Positions 49,552 through 60,000 of a stretch of 64,000 bases of DNA are shown here, piece after piece. Position 1 is the stretch's first letter, and every line of letters starts with the position of its first letter. The translations under genes were made by a program, and so were the position numbers. A model generated the notes under the pieces. That model was given only the letters and a program-made list of their open reading frames with translations, had not been told where the DNA came from and ran no database searches. The DNA is from Prosopocoilus inquinatus (Eukaryota; Arthropoda; Insecta; Coleoptera; Lucanidae), in contig CM069872.1 in the NCBI GenBank assembly GCA_036172665.1, positions 38,612,101 to 38,676,100 of the forward strand, given 5' to 3'.

Positions 49552-50155
49552 TTTTTGATAAAAGACTTTTGTTTTTCTAATGACTCTTTTTGAATTTTAC
49601 GAACAAAATAAGGTCTTCTATCTTCTCTCGCCAGGCTTGGAATTACCTGAAGACAGCGTTCTATTATCATTCTAAGATTTTGCAAAAGGAGAAAGAATCA
49701 GCTACTATGAAACTCGTTTCGTTTCTTTCCAGGAAATTGCATGTCACACGTTGTGAAGTGTTTTCTGGTAAATAAATGTTTGCTTTTCTAATGACTTTTT
49801 TGAATTTTACAGACAAAATAAACATCTTGTCACCTTGTCTCCTCTCGCCATTGCTTCGGATTGCCAGAAGAAACCATCAAATGTCGGCAAGTATGAAACT
49901 AGCTTCGTTTTCTTCCAGGAAATGCACGTCTCTTATTGTAAAGTGTTTTCTGATAAAAGATGTTTGCTATTCTTATGACTTTTTGAATTTTACGCACAAA
50001 ATGAACATCTTCTCTCGCCAATGCTTAGAATTGCCAGAAAGCAGCGCGTTCTGTGCAATTCTAAGTTTTTGAAAACGGACCAAAAGACGGCAAGCACGAA
50101 ACTCGCTTCATTTCCTTCCAGAAAATTGCAAATCACTTTTTGTGAAGTCGTTCTT
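49552..50155. repeat. three-copy ~200-bp tandem repeat
   Basis: Units start near 49552, 49762 and 49946, each with TAAAAGA-TTTG or TAAATAAATGTTTGC, then TTCTAATGACTTTTTGAATT-like text, CTCTCGCCA and a TTTCCTTCCAGGAAATTGCA-like block. A trailing partial unit ends near 50150. The short frames over it arise from the repeat. Confidence 0.65.
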
Positions 50156-50996
50156 TGATGGTTCGGGGTGGAGATTTCAGTAATTCGGAGTTTGAACGGA
50201 GATTCTGGTCTGAGGAAAGTCTCTATCATCACCGTTTGGGTGTTTTATAACCGCAAAACACAAATGTGTAAGTGCTTTTAAGGGACAGGATAAATTTCAC
50301 CCTACAGAGATAATTGTGGCGGATTGGGTGCAAGATCTGAGAGGCAGGATGACCACGAAAACGATATAAGTATATCGATAAATGGTTTTGGTTAATCTCT
50401 CTTCATATCAGCCATATACCGATATGAGCAGCTGAAACCTCCAGAAGGCTGCGAACAATACGCAGAAGCAAGAACCGTCTTTTCCGTGTTTATGGTTTAT
50501 TTTAAAAACAAAGGGAGGGCGTCAAAATTAACGTATGGAACAAATTAAATATCTTTAAAAAAAATGTATAAAAATTGATTTCAATCTCTAAAACGAGTCA
50601 ACAACGACAACAGTCCACTCCAAATATAAAAAATATTTCAAAATATGTGTGAAAAACTTTAGGACAAACTCTTATTATTATTTTTTTTAATAAACTAACC
50701 GTTGGCATTTTCCAAACTAGCGAGTCACATTTCCTGAGAACACAAAAGACAAAGACAGATTATCATAGCGGATTTTTTTTGTTTAAGTCTACACATCTTT
50801 GTCAGTTTCTCGCAAATTTGATATCACCATCTCACATGGGCCTCAAAGATAAAAATTTCACACCGGAAAGATGGCAAAAGACATTTATTTGACTAGGAGT
50901 AACTGAAATAAGCAAAAAAAGGAGCTGAGAATAAATGGAAAATTTCCCGCGCGAAGTTTTGGAAAATGAAACTTTTACTTGCTTGCACCTAGCATT
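50156..50996. other. no gene seen
   Basis: No recognised feature; one 76-codon minus frame (50832-51062) overlaps the hAT terminus. Confidence 0.35.
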
Positions 50997-51004
50997 GCTT
51001 ACAC

Positions 51005-52807
51005 CAGCGTTTCCCAAATTTTTAGGTTTCGCGACCCCATTTTGAACTATATTATGATTCACACCCCCCTACCCCGTCGAATCTCGAACTTGAACACTGA
51101 TGCTAAGCGACTACAAATAAAATGCTTTCATAGTATTTATTAAATATTTGAGACTCGTCCATGCGTTTCAAAACTGACAATAACAGCACATTTGCTTTAT
51201 TGAAGCTTGTTTGCATATCCTGACACGTTCTTTTTTCAAAAAAATCACCCACCCCATATTTGAATAAAATTTAAAAAAAAAATCAGCAAGTATAGATATA
51301 CTAATAATGTTTTATGCAGATATAAAATTTTGTTAAATCGTGACAATTTACTATTCTATTTGTTTTTATTTTATTTTATTTTTTAATGATACCTCAATCG
51401 TCTTTTTCTTTTCTTGATTCAATTTCAGTTTGATTCTCTTTTAATCAAACTAAATTAAAAATTCGCCAATGTCTTGATTCGATTTCATTTTATGTTAATT
51501 TTATAGAATTTTTTTTAGTCTTATTTTCGTCAACGATCATCTTTTTTTAAATGTCTTATTCGATTTTATTTCATTTAATTTTCAATATGATCAATTGATC
51601 GTGTTTTGTTTTTCCTTTTAATATATTTTATTCGTTTTGTTTTTATTTTTTAACTAGCATTTACCATTAATTTTTCGCTGATTTGTTTTGATTTTCGCTT
51701 ATTGAGTGTGAATTTATTTTACACTTTAATCCCGTCGATTGATCGCCATTTTAGTTTCTCTTTTATACGATTTGATTTGTTTTTTTTTTAAATTAAAATT
51801 AATCACTTATAGCCCTGTTTTGTTAAAATTTACGACGAAGTTTGTCAATTTTTAAATCAATTTGACTTATTGCTAGTTTTATATAACTTTTATTTTGGTC
51901 CTAACTTTATCATCTTTATTTTTATACAATCCTCATTTGACTCGATTTTGTTTACGTTTTAATATAATCAATTGATGGAACTTTGTTTTTTCTTTTAATC
52001 GATTTCATTCGTTTTGTTTTGTACTTTTAAAATTAACAATTAATCAACTTTTTTCGTTTTCTTTCAACGATTTACACGATTTAAGATTATTTTATTTTAC
52101 ATTTTAATTCCGCCGATTGATCGCCATTTTTGGCGAATTTCTTTTATTTGTTTTATTTTTTAATCCACTAAATTGAATTAAATTTTTGATTCTGATGAAA
52201 GTCAGTTTATGTCGATTTGATTCAATGATTTTCACACAATTTTTATTATCGTCCTGTCTTGTTTTTATTATCGTCCTGTCTTTTGTTTTTATTTCATTTG
52301 ATTTTATTCGTATTTTAGGAGTGTTTTGATTTTGATAATCAATTGAACGTCTTTTTTTTTCTCTTTTATTTGAGCTAAATCAAACTCATTTAATATTATA
52401 TATAAATTTTTTACTTTTTTATAAACACAAGATTTAACAACTCCGACACCCTGAAAGACCCCTAATAAATGTTCATTGACCCCTTTTAAATTTTCATCGA
52501 CCTACCGATCTCGCCGTCTTAGACAAAATATTTGGTTTTAATTAAACAAAGTTTAAAAAAAAATTGTTTAAGAAAAAGAAAAGCGATTAACATCAGCAAA
52601 AACTTTGAATCAGTGTATATAAGTTTTATAATGAAGATTTCTTTCTAAAGTCAAAAATAAAGAAGTTAAAGGGAGTAGGATTTCGCGCGTAGTCAACCTG
52701 TATAAGCAATTTCTTATAAAAAATAACATGATAAATTAGTTGCAATTTGCGCTCAATTTTTTAATTTAATTTATTCTGCTGCGCCCCCCATAGTTTGGGA
52801 AACGCTG
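51005..52807. mobile_element. hAT-like non-autonomous element with perfect 8-bp TSD
   Basis: CAGCGTTTCCCAAA at the left and its exact inverse TTTGGGAAACGCTG at the right define the ends. The flanks are the identical 8-mer GCTTACAC (50997-51004 and 52808-52815), the expected hAT duplication length. No transposase is encoded. The interior 51350-52400 is extremely T-rich on the plus strand and contains a diverged tandem duplication with a period of about 380 bp (blocks ATCAATTGAT and CGATTGATCGCCATTTT recur). Confidence 0.9.
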
Positions 52808-52815
52808 GCTTACAC

Positions 52816-53567
52816 GTAGCAAGTAAAATGTAGATGACTTCGGATGGAAAACCTTTCTACGCGTTCATTTATTTCTTTATATTTCATTTTGTTATTGTTT
52901 ATCTTTTCATAAGATAAAGAACTAGATGATTTTTGCCGGAAAAACTTTGAAAATCCCACAAATCCAGCTTTCCTTTGTGTCTTTGTATTTTGTTTATTCT
53001 GTTCTATTTCGTTTGTTTCTTTGCACTTATTTTTTGTGAGCATTTTTTATATATTTTTTGTTGTTTCTCTTTTTAAGCTGTATTTAACAAGATACCTTTT
53101 CTAAAGCTGGAATCAGTTTTGTTTTTCTTAAACGATCTGGTATGTTCACCTACGACCTGTTTGATCTACGTAAATGGAGTTCCACTGGTTGCAAGAGAGA
53201 GAAAACAGACCGTTCAACAAAAAAAATAAATCAATTTTATTTTTAGTACGATATACCGGGCGTCATCCAACGGGGTTTCTTCAACAGCGTTCTTCCTGTT
53301 CCTTTTCGTTTTTTTATGAATGTATTTCTAATTTTGAAAAATAAAATTCTGATGGGGAAATTTTTGTTGCAATCTATTTGAAAAATTACAAAATGAAAAT
53401 TGTTTTCCACAATTATTTTTGAAATTGAAAATGTAATAAATAAGGAAAGCCTAACTTTTCTTTTGAGTTATTTCGTGACGTTGCACAGTGCGTCGAATGA
53501 TAGCCGTAAATGGACAAAAATTATAATTCTTCTTTCTCTTATTTTTTGGTCTTGCAAATATACATAT
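52816..53567. other. no gene; TA-CCGGG element end at 53255
   Basis: At 53253 TACCGGGCGTCATCC followed by TTTCTTCAACAGCGT matches, in the same orientation, TACCGGGTGTGTCATT with TTTCTTCAACAGTAT at 55672. Both look like one end of a CCGGG-type TA element. The retroelement at 53568 lies between them. Nothing else recognised. Confidence 0.4.
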
Positions 53568-53912
53568 TGTGGCGAGCCGCTCAGTGCTGCGTCACGCTGA
53601 GGGCGTCAGGAGGTCGGTTCGCTGTTGTGCGTCATCGGCCATCACGCCACCGGGGCCTACACCGGGGTCACATCGAACAGACTGGAATCTTCCCGCATAG
53701 AGAGTTCCAGACGGCGGCGAATGATATAAAATCGCCCCGGGTTGACTCACCAGTCAGTCGAATTCTAACAGCGAACGTCGAAGTTAGATTTTAGTGTGTA
53801 AATAAATTGTTACAAATAAATTAGTTTTTAAGCTTTATTAAATTACGGTTAAGTTTTTATCGAGTGTTTTATTCGTTTAAATAAATAAATTTTAAACCCT
53901 AGAAACGTAACA
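53568..53912 (+). repeat. 5' LTR of the deleted element (345 bp)
   Basis: Begins TGTGGCGAGC and ends GTAACA. Contains TATAAAA at 53725-53731 and an initiator TCAGTC whose A at 53756 lies 31 bp downstream, so R would start there. AATAAA signals follow. From about CACATCGAACAGACTGG onward it resembles the LTR at 56612; the upstream U3 is largely different. Confidence 0.93.
53725..53759 (+). promoter_or_regulatory. LTR core promoter: TATA box + TCAGT initiator
   Basis: TATAAAA followed at 31-bp spacing by TCAGTC, the arthropod initiator consensus. No ATG occurs between the predicted start (53756) and the ORF start at 53936. Confidence 0.7.
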
Positions 53913-53913
53913 G

Positions 53914-53930
53914 TGGTGTCAGGTGTGGGG
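53914..53930 (+). other. primer binding site of the deleted element
   Basis: TGGTGTCAGGTGTGGGG begins one base after the LTR. TGG matches the tRNA CCA end, and the first nine bases fit a tRNA-Leu-type primer; the exact isoacceptor is not certain. Confidence 0.75.
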
Positions 53931-53935
53931 TACCT

Positions 53936-55309
53936 ATGGAACTGCATTCAGACCAAGGAAGGAACTTTGAATCGGCCTTGTTCAAGAACGTGTGTACTCT
54001 GCTCGGCGTCCGAAAAACTAGAACAACTGCACTCCACCCACAGTCGGACGGAATGGTGGAAAGGTTCAATAGAACCATCAACCGACATTTGTCCAAGGTC
54101 GTTTCCAATCAGCAGAGGGACTGGGACACGTACATCCCCCTGTTTCTAATGGCATACCGCTCATCTGTTCATGAGACAACAGGGGAGACTCCCGCGAAAG
54201 TGGTATTCGGGCGAGAGCCGAGACTGCCCTGCGACCTGAAGTTTGGTGTGAAGCCTGGCGAAGTCTCTGCCGACGAAGATTACGTGAGCAAATTACGCAG
54301 GAAAATGGATGATATCCACAACCAAGTGCGTCACAATATACAGACGGCCAGCGATCGGATGAAGGAGCACTATGACATCAACGCTCAACACGGGGGATAC
54401 CAACCTGGAGCACTGGTCTGGCTTTATAACCCCCAAAGACGTCGAGGCCTCTCCCCAAAATTACAGACCTCTTGGGAAGGTCCTTACAAGGTGATGAAAC
54501 GGATCAACGACGTCGTTTACCGCATCAGGAAGGTCCCCCATGGCAAACCCAAAGTAATCCACTTCAACCGGATAGCCCCTTACCATGGAGAAGCAGATGA
54601 AGGGACAGTACAAAGGGCGCAAGTTTCCGAAGTGAACTTCGAAACCTTCATGTCTCATCACGCTGAAGGAAGCAAGGCACGGTTTGGAGTGACCACGGAG
54701 AAGCAACAAGATCTCTTTAAAGTGCCACTGGAGTACAGTCTGGCCCACTGCGTAGCCGAAGACCTGAAAATGTCCAAAGGAATCGCTCAGGTGTTTAGGA
54801 AGAAATTTGGCCAAATCGAGGAGCTACGAAGACAGCATCCCATGGTAGGCAAGAGCTTGCAGATCATTGATTCGACGGCAGATCGGAGGCGCCACGTGCA
54901 TTATTTAGTCACTAAGAAGACATCAAGCGGTAAACCTGACTATCAAAGTATGTGGAGAGCCCTATATAGCCTGAGGAGACAGCTAATAGAGAACCATCAG
55001 ATGAAGTTGGCCATCCCCAAATTGGACTGCGGATTGGACGGACTAGACTGGAGAGTAATACGAAGCATGCTGGAAGTCATCTTCCACAGAACGGGAATTG
55101 AAGTCCTAGTCTGCAGCCATCACCCACAGGCAACAGTCAGCAACAGCAAAACCGTAGACTGCTACTTCTTCCAGACGGGAAATTGCAAGAATGGGCCAGC
55201 TTGTAGATTCCGACATCCTCCTTCAAGACTATCACCAGGAACATTTCGAGACGAAACGTTTTTAAGAAGGGGGCAGTGTGGCGAGCCGCTCAGTGCTGCG
55301 TCACGCTGA
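53936..55309 (+). CDS. short element ORF: integrase C-terminus + macrodomain + CCCH finger
   Basis: 457 codons, starting at an ATG that corresponds to Met1474 of the full polyprotein. It keeps the second catalytic Asp (D6) and the Glu (E42) of integrase but lacks the zinc domain and first Asp, so integrase activity is lost. GPY region near residues 180-184. The TARG1-like macrodomain spans about residues 255-393, with the catalytic pair K327 and D368. The CCCH finger is C409, C417, C423, H427. The frame ends with ten residues encoded by the 3' LTR. It differs from the full copy at eight residues before the LTR, including Gly to Asp at residue 364, in the catalytic loop before CGLD. This ATG is the first AUG after the predicted LTR transcription start, so the protein could be made directly from the LTR promoter. 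Whether the short ORF is expressed or merely survives by youth is unknown. Confidence 0.88.
   Translation: MELHSDQGRNFESALFKNVCTLLGVRKTRTTALHPQSDGMVERFNRTINRHLSKVVSNQQRDWDTYIPLFLMAYRSSVHETTGETPAKVVFGREPRLPCDLKFGVKPGEVSADEDYVSKLRRKMDDIHNQVRHNIQTASDRMKEHYDINAQHGGYQPGALVWLYNPQRRRGLSPKLQTSWEGPYKVMKRINDVVYRIRKVPHGKPKVIHFNRIAPYHGEADEGTVQRAQVSEVNFETFMSHHAEGSKARFGVTTEKQQDLFKVPLEYSLAHCVAEDLKMSKGIAQVFRKKFGQIEELRRQHPMVGKSLQIIDSTADRRRHVHYLVTKKTSSGKPDYQSMWRALYSLRRQLIENHQMKLAIPKLDCGLDGLDWRVIRSMLEVIFHRTGIEVLVCSHHPQATVSNSKTVDCYFFQTGNCKNGPACRFRHPPSRLSPGTFRDETFLRRGQCGEPLSAASR
55264..55276 (+). other. polypurine tract of the deleted element
   Basis: AAGAAGGGGGCAG immediately before the 3' LTR, identical to the tract at 62774. 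Confidence 0.8.
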
Positions 55310-55621
55310 GGGCGTCAGGAGGTCGGTTCGCTGTTGTGCGTCATCGGCCATCACGCCACCGGGGCCTACACCGGGGTCACATCGCACAGACTGGAATCTT
55401 CCCGCATAGAGAGTTCCAGACGGCGGCGAATGATATAAAATCGCCCCGGGTTGACTCACCAGTCAGTCGAATTCTAACAGCGAACGTCGAAGTTAGATTT
55501 TAGTGTGTAAATAAATTGTTACAAATAAATTAGTTTTTAAGCTTTATTAAATTACGGTTAAGTTTTTATCGAGTGTTTTATTCGTTTAAATAAATAAATT
55601 TTAAACCCTAGAAACGTAACA
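55277..55621 (+). repeat. 3' LTR of the deleted element (345 bp)
   Basis: Same length as the 5' LTR, with one base difference seen by eye. Ends GTAACA before the ATAT duplication. Confidence 0.93.
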
Positions 55622-55625
55622 ATAT

Positions 55626-56607
55626 TATAAACAGTTGCAGTAATTGAAAATAGAATAGTATCACTAGAATATACCGGGTGTGTCATTAGTATTGATTTCT
55701 TCAACAGTATCTTAACTATTAATTATAAAAGAAAATGTCTTATACAAAAGTTATTGTCTGTAATTAGCTCTATATCAGAAAATTATTTTCACATGTACAG
55801 CATGTTCCATAAGTGAGTCATCTACCAAACTTATACTTTTTTAAATGGAATATACCAATTTCGATAAAGCTCTTAAAAAACTTACAACTGTAGCCCTAAA
55901 TCGAAATCTACAGCTCTTCCATTGAATTAAAGAGCTAAAATGTAGACTAAATGTAACTAATTATAAATATCGTGTAGAATATTCCCTATGAGTAAACGTA
56001 ACATTTTTGATGTACAGTTATGCGCAACTAAAATGCACCAACTACAGGCAATCTTCACCCTCAAACCTTATGCTACAAGGCTCACAGAAATGTCAAATTG
56101 TAGCACTTAAGGTGCGCACGGCTGTATGTTTGCATAGAAACAATTGAAATTTAAAAGTTTAAATTTTATAAGAAAATTAAATGAAACGCCCTATATATTT
56201 TGATACAATTAAATAGCTAAAGTATAATCCAACTTCTGAAAAAATTAGATTTATTAAATTTCATTAAAGTATTGGGATTTATAAGTAATCCGAGAACGTA
56301 AGTTCACTATAAGGAGTCCTTACAACTGAAATTTATTAACTGCTAAAGTTCAAGCAAAAAATTTCCAATTATTATTTATATCTAATGAAAACTTAACTCC
56401 ACTAATCCTTCCATTTATTTTCAACATTTAATCGATATCTTGGGAACTGTTGAATATCGGCTAATGATTTTTAGCTGATTTTTGCAAACACGTGCCTTAC
56501 GTTTTTTAATATTCAATAGTATTTTGTCAAATTTAAAAAGAAAAATAAGTAACACTAGAGGCTAAAACATTTTCATTAAAAAATCATTAGCGTTGGATAT
56601 CTATTAG
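55626..56607. other. spacer between the two retroelements; TA-CCGGG end at 55674
   Basis: Contains the second CCGGG-type element end (55674). A possible weak inverted partner (TGAAACGCCCTATA) is near 56180. No coding region recognised. Confidence 0.4.
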
Positions 56608-56611
56608 ATAT

Positions 56612-56926
56612 TGTGGCGCACCAACCGGCTTAGCGCAAGGCGCCAAGAAGTCGGCCGCTGTTATGTGTCATCGGCCGGAGCCCACATCGAACAGACTGGA
56701 ATGTTCCAATTCGAGAGACTTCCAGACGCCAGCAAATGATATAAAATCGCCCGGAGTTGACTCACGAGTCAGTCGAATTCGAGCAGCGATAGTCGAAGTT
56801 AGATTTTAGTGTGAAAATAAATTGTTAGAAATAAATTAGTTTTTAAGCTTCATTAAATTACGGTTAAGTTTTTATCGAGTGTTTTATTCGTTTAAATAAA
56901 TAAACTCAAACCCTAGAAACGTAGCA
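56612..56926 (+). repeat. 5' LTR (315 bp)
   Basis: TGTGGCGCACC to GAAACGTAGCA. Contains TATAAAA at 56740-56746 and an initiator TCAGTC with A at 56771. Several AATAAA sites lie in R/U5 (for example near 56816 and 56897). Confidence 0.96.
56740..56774 (+). promoter_or_regulatory. LTR core promoter: TATA box + TCAGT initiator
   Basis: TATAAAA and TCAGTC are 31 bp apart, as in the short copy. No ATG lies between the predicted start and the gag-pol ATG at 57027, which sits in a favourable context (ACAATGG). Confidence 0.72.
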
Positions 56927-56927
56927 G

Positions 56928-56944
56928 TGGTGTCAGGTGTGGGG
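56928..56944 (+). other. primer binding site
   Basis: TGGTGTCAGGTGTGGGG, one base after the LTR. The first nine bases fit a tRNA-Leu-type 3' end; the exact tRNA is not proven. Confidence 0.78.
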
Positions 56945-57026
56945 TTTGTGCAAATAAATAAACAATTTAAAGTAAATTAAATTTAATCAGATTATTAAAT
57001 AAGTACAGTATCGGAAAAAAAAAACA

Positions 57027-60000
57027 ATGGCTACGAGAAAAGTGTTGTTGAAAGACTTAAAAGTGGCCGAATTAAAAACCGAATTGGAAGAACGAGAATT
57101 AGAAACCTGTGGTTTGAAAGGCGCACTTCAACAGCGTCTCCGATCCGATTTGTTGACAGCTGGCGAAGATCCAGAGACCTTCCTTTTCGAAATTTCGTGT
57201 GGTCCCGCCGATTTTAATAAAATCCTGAAAGATGAACTTCGAGAACAATCCAGAAATTTAGAGCAAAAGCTTCTAGAACAATCTGGAAATTTCAAGGACG
57301 AACTTCGAGAACAATCTGGAAATTTCAAGGACGAACTTCGAGAACAATCCAGAAATTTGGACGAGAAGTTTCAAGAACAGTCTGGAAATTTACAGAAGCT
57401 TCAAGAACAATCCAGAAATTTAGAGGAGAAGCTTCTAGAACAATCTGGAAATTTCGACAAATTACAAAATAAATTGTTGGAACAATCTAGAGACTTAGAC
57501 GAGAAATTTCTAGAGCAATCCAGAAATTTCGACGAGAAACTTCTAGAACAGTCCGGAAATTTGAAGGGTGAATTTCTAGAACAGACGAAAGGACTCGAAG
57601 ATAAACTAGTGGTAAAAATATCGGAAGAAACAAGAAACCTGCAAGAAAATGTGGAAGAAATAATATTCCAGCAGGATAATAAAATCAAAAATCTGGAACA
57701 AATCATGGCGGGGTTGCGAGTGTTCGGGGATCAGCCACCAGTAGAAACACTAGAAAATAATGAAACCCGAATTGTGGAAGGACCAACAGAAAATTCGAAA
57801 TTGAAAGTAAAACCACCAACGTTCGATGGAAAGTCTTCTTGGCCCAACTACTTCAAACAGTTCGAAGCAGCAGCAAAGGCGAACAGATGGACGGCCAGCG
57901 AAAAAGCCACTTCGTTAATTGTGGCCTTGAGAGGGGACGCTATCGATGTGCTACAGACGATGCCGCCAGAGGAACAAGAAGACTTCGACAAGCTGGTGAA
58001 TAGGATGGAAATGCGTTACGGACAGGCCCATCTGACCGAGGTATACCATGCGCAGTTGAGGAATCGCTGTCAGAAATCCGGAGAAACTCTTCAGGAATTC
58101 GAAGCAGACGTTGCGCGTCTGGCCCAGTTGGCATATCCCACAGCTCCTGTTGAATTCCTCAAATGTTTGACGGTGCAGACCTTCATAGATGGAATCCGTG
58201 ACCCAGACAACCAGCAGGCATTGAGAATGACCCATCCGAAGACGTCCAAGAACGCATTAGCTTATGCCTTGGAATTTGAAGCAGCGAGACGAGTCTCAAG
58301 AGGGCATGTCAAGGTGCGAGCGGCTATGGACTTCCAAGAGGAAGAAGAGGAAGAATCCGCTAACGCCAAGGTGGGATCTACTATAAAGGAGCGAGCCAGG
58401 GAGTATGCCACCGCCGAGGATGTTCGCCGCATTGTGGAACAGGTCTTCAAGCAGAAGAGGCCGCTGGTGTGGCCAGGAGGAAGGACATGTTCGCAGGCGA
58501 TGTCCAAAGCCCAGACAGGATCCAAGGAAGCCACAGTTAAACTAAGCCGGGTCGGTGCAGAGGGGCAAACGTCGACCCGTATTCAAAGGCCCCCAAAGAC
58601 GAAAGCCAACCAAGTAATTTTCCTACGGCAGTTAACCAGCAGTGTCTTCGTGGATGTCACCATTGATAACATTCCTCACACCATGTTGTTGGATACGGGT
58701 GCGACGAAGACCATCCTAAGACCCGACGTCATTAAGTCATCTGGACGCACCGAGCCGACCAAGTGGAGACTGAAAACTGCAACTGGAACATCAGCAACTG
58801 TCCACGGTGAAGTAGAGGTTATCATCACCATTGGTTCAACTCCAATAAAACACCGTGCACTGGTGGCAGATATAGAGGACGAGGCAATTTTGGGCATGGA
58901 CGTCATGTGTGCCCACGGGTTCCAATTGGACTTAAAGCGTGGCGTGATGGCGGTCAATAATGAGGAGTTGGTTCTACATCAACGAGGGGACGTGGCCGCT
59001 CGAGTAGTCCTCGCTGAAGACGTTGTATTACCCAGCAGGACTGAGGTTATCGTCGACGCAAAACTGGACGGTGTTTTTCAAGATGGGCAAGTCATTATGG
59101 TTGAACCTAATACTGATGATCAAAGGATTGGAAGAGGAGTCCTCGTTGGGAAAATGTTGTTGACGGCGAAGAAGGAAGTACCTGTCCGCCTGATGAACGT
59201 CAATTGTTTCTCTGTCAATATCAAGAAAAGAACAATCTTGGGAAGCTGCACCATGGTGTCCTCCATCTCCCGGCAACTTGAAACAAACGTGCCAGAAGCG
59301 AAAGTCCCAAAGAAATTATGGGAAATGGTTATGTCAACAGCCCAGGAATTGACTCCAGACCAGAAGACAAAAGCAAAGAATCTGATCGGCCGCTATCAAG
59401 ATGTATTTGAGGTAGAAAATGGATCCAAGGGAAGAACTGATGTCGTGAAACACAAAATAGAGACTGGAGAAGAAAGACCTATCCGTCAAGCTCCAAGGCG
59501 ATTACCGTTGGCAAAGCGTGAGGAAGCGGAACGCATTATTCGCGAGATGGAAAAGGATAATGTGATAGAACCATCAAGCAGCCCGTGGGCGTCACCAGTA
59601 GTGCTTGTGAAGAAGAAGGATGGGTCCACCAGATTCTGTGTAGACTACCGGTTACTCAACAATGTCACCAAGAAGGACAGCTATCCCTTGCCCCGGATTG
59701 ATGATACCCTGGACACCCTGGCCGGCTCAAAGATCTTCTCAACTTTGGACTTAAAGAGTGGATATTGGCAAGTGGAGCTGGCGCCCGAAGATCGAGAAAA
59801 GACGGCGTTTTCCATTGGTATGGGTCTGTGGCAGTTCACAGTGATGCCATTCGGGTTATGTAATGCCCCAGCGACATTTGAGAGGTTAATGGAGACGGTT
59901 CTGAAAGGTCTATCCTGGACAACGTGCATGGTGTACCTTGACGACATAATTGTCGTGGGAAAGACGTTCGACGACCACCTAAGGAACCTGGAAGGAGTGT

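Larger units (their letters stand above)
53568..55621 (+). mobile_element. internally deleted Gypsy element keeping macrodomain ORF
   Basis: Two 345-bp LTRs flank a 1364-bp interior, and ATAT repeats at 53564-53567 and 55622-55625 give a 4-bp target duplication. The LTRs differ at one position that I can find (CATCGAACAG versus CATCGCACAG). The primer site follows the 5' LTR directly. After TGTGGGGT the sequence jumps to ACCTATGGAACTGC, which in the complete element lies about 4.5 kb further on. Gag, protease, RT, RNase H and the first part of integrase are thus absent. The remaining 1341 nt of coding sequence is colinear with the complete element, with no length change. It cannot transpose alone, but retains every cis-element needed to be mobilised in trans. 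Confidence 0.93.

Noticed and set aside
53400..53794. ORFs across the 5' LTR of the short element
   Set aside because: They run across the unique/LTR boundary, and the LTR part is repeated at 55276-55503; no independent support.
57231..57605. CRISPR-like spaced repeats
   Set aside because: Units are contiguous, about 33 bp, in frame and encode a coiled coil; no unique spacers and no cas genes.
57128..57706. Minus-strand ORFs of 66 and 101 codons over the gag coiled coil
   Set aside because: They are antisense shadows of the 33-bp coding repeats; the plus frame carries all recognisable domains.
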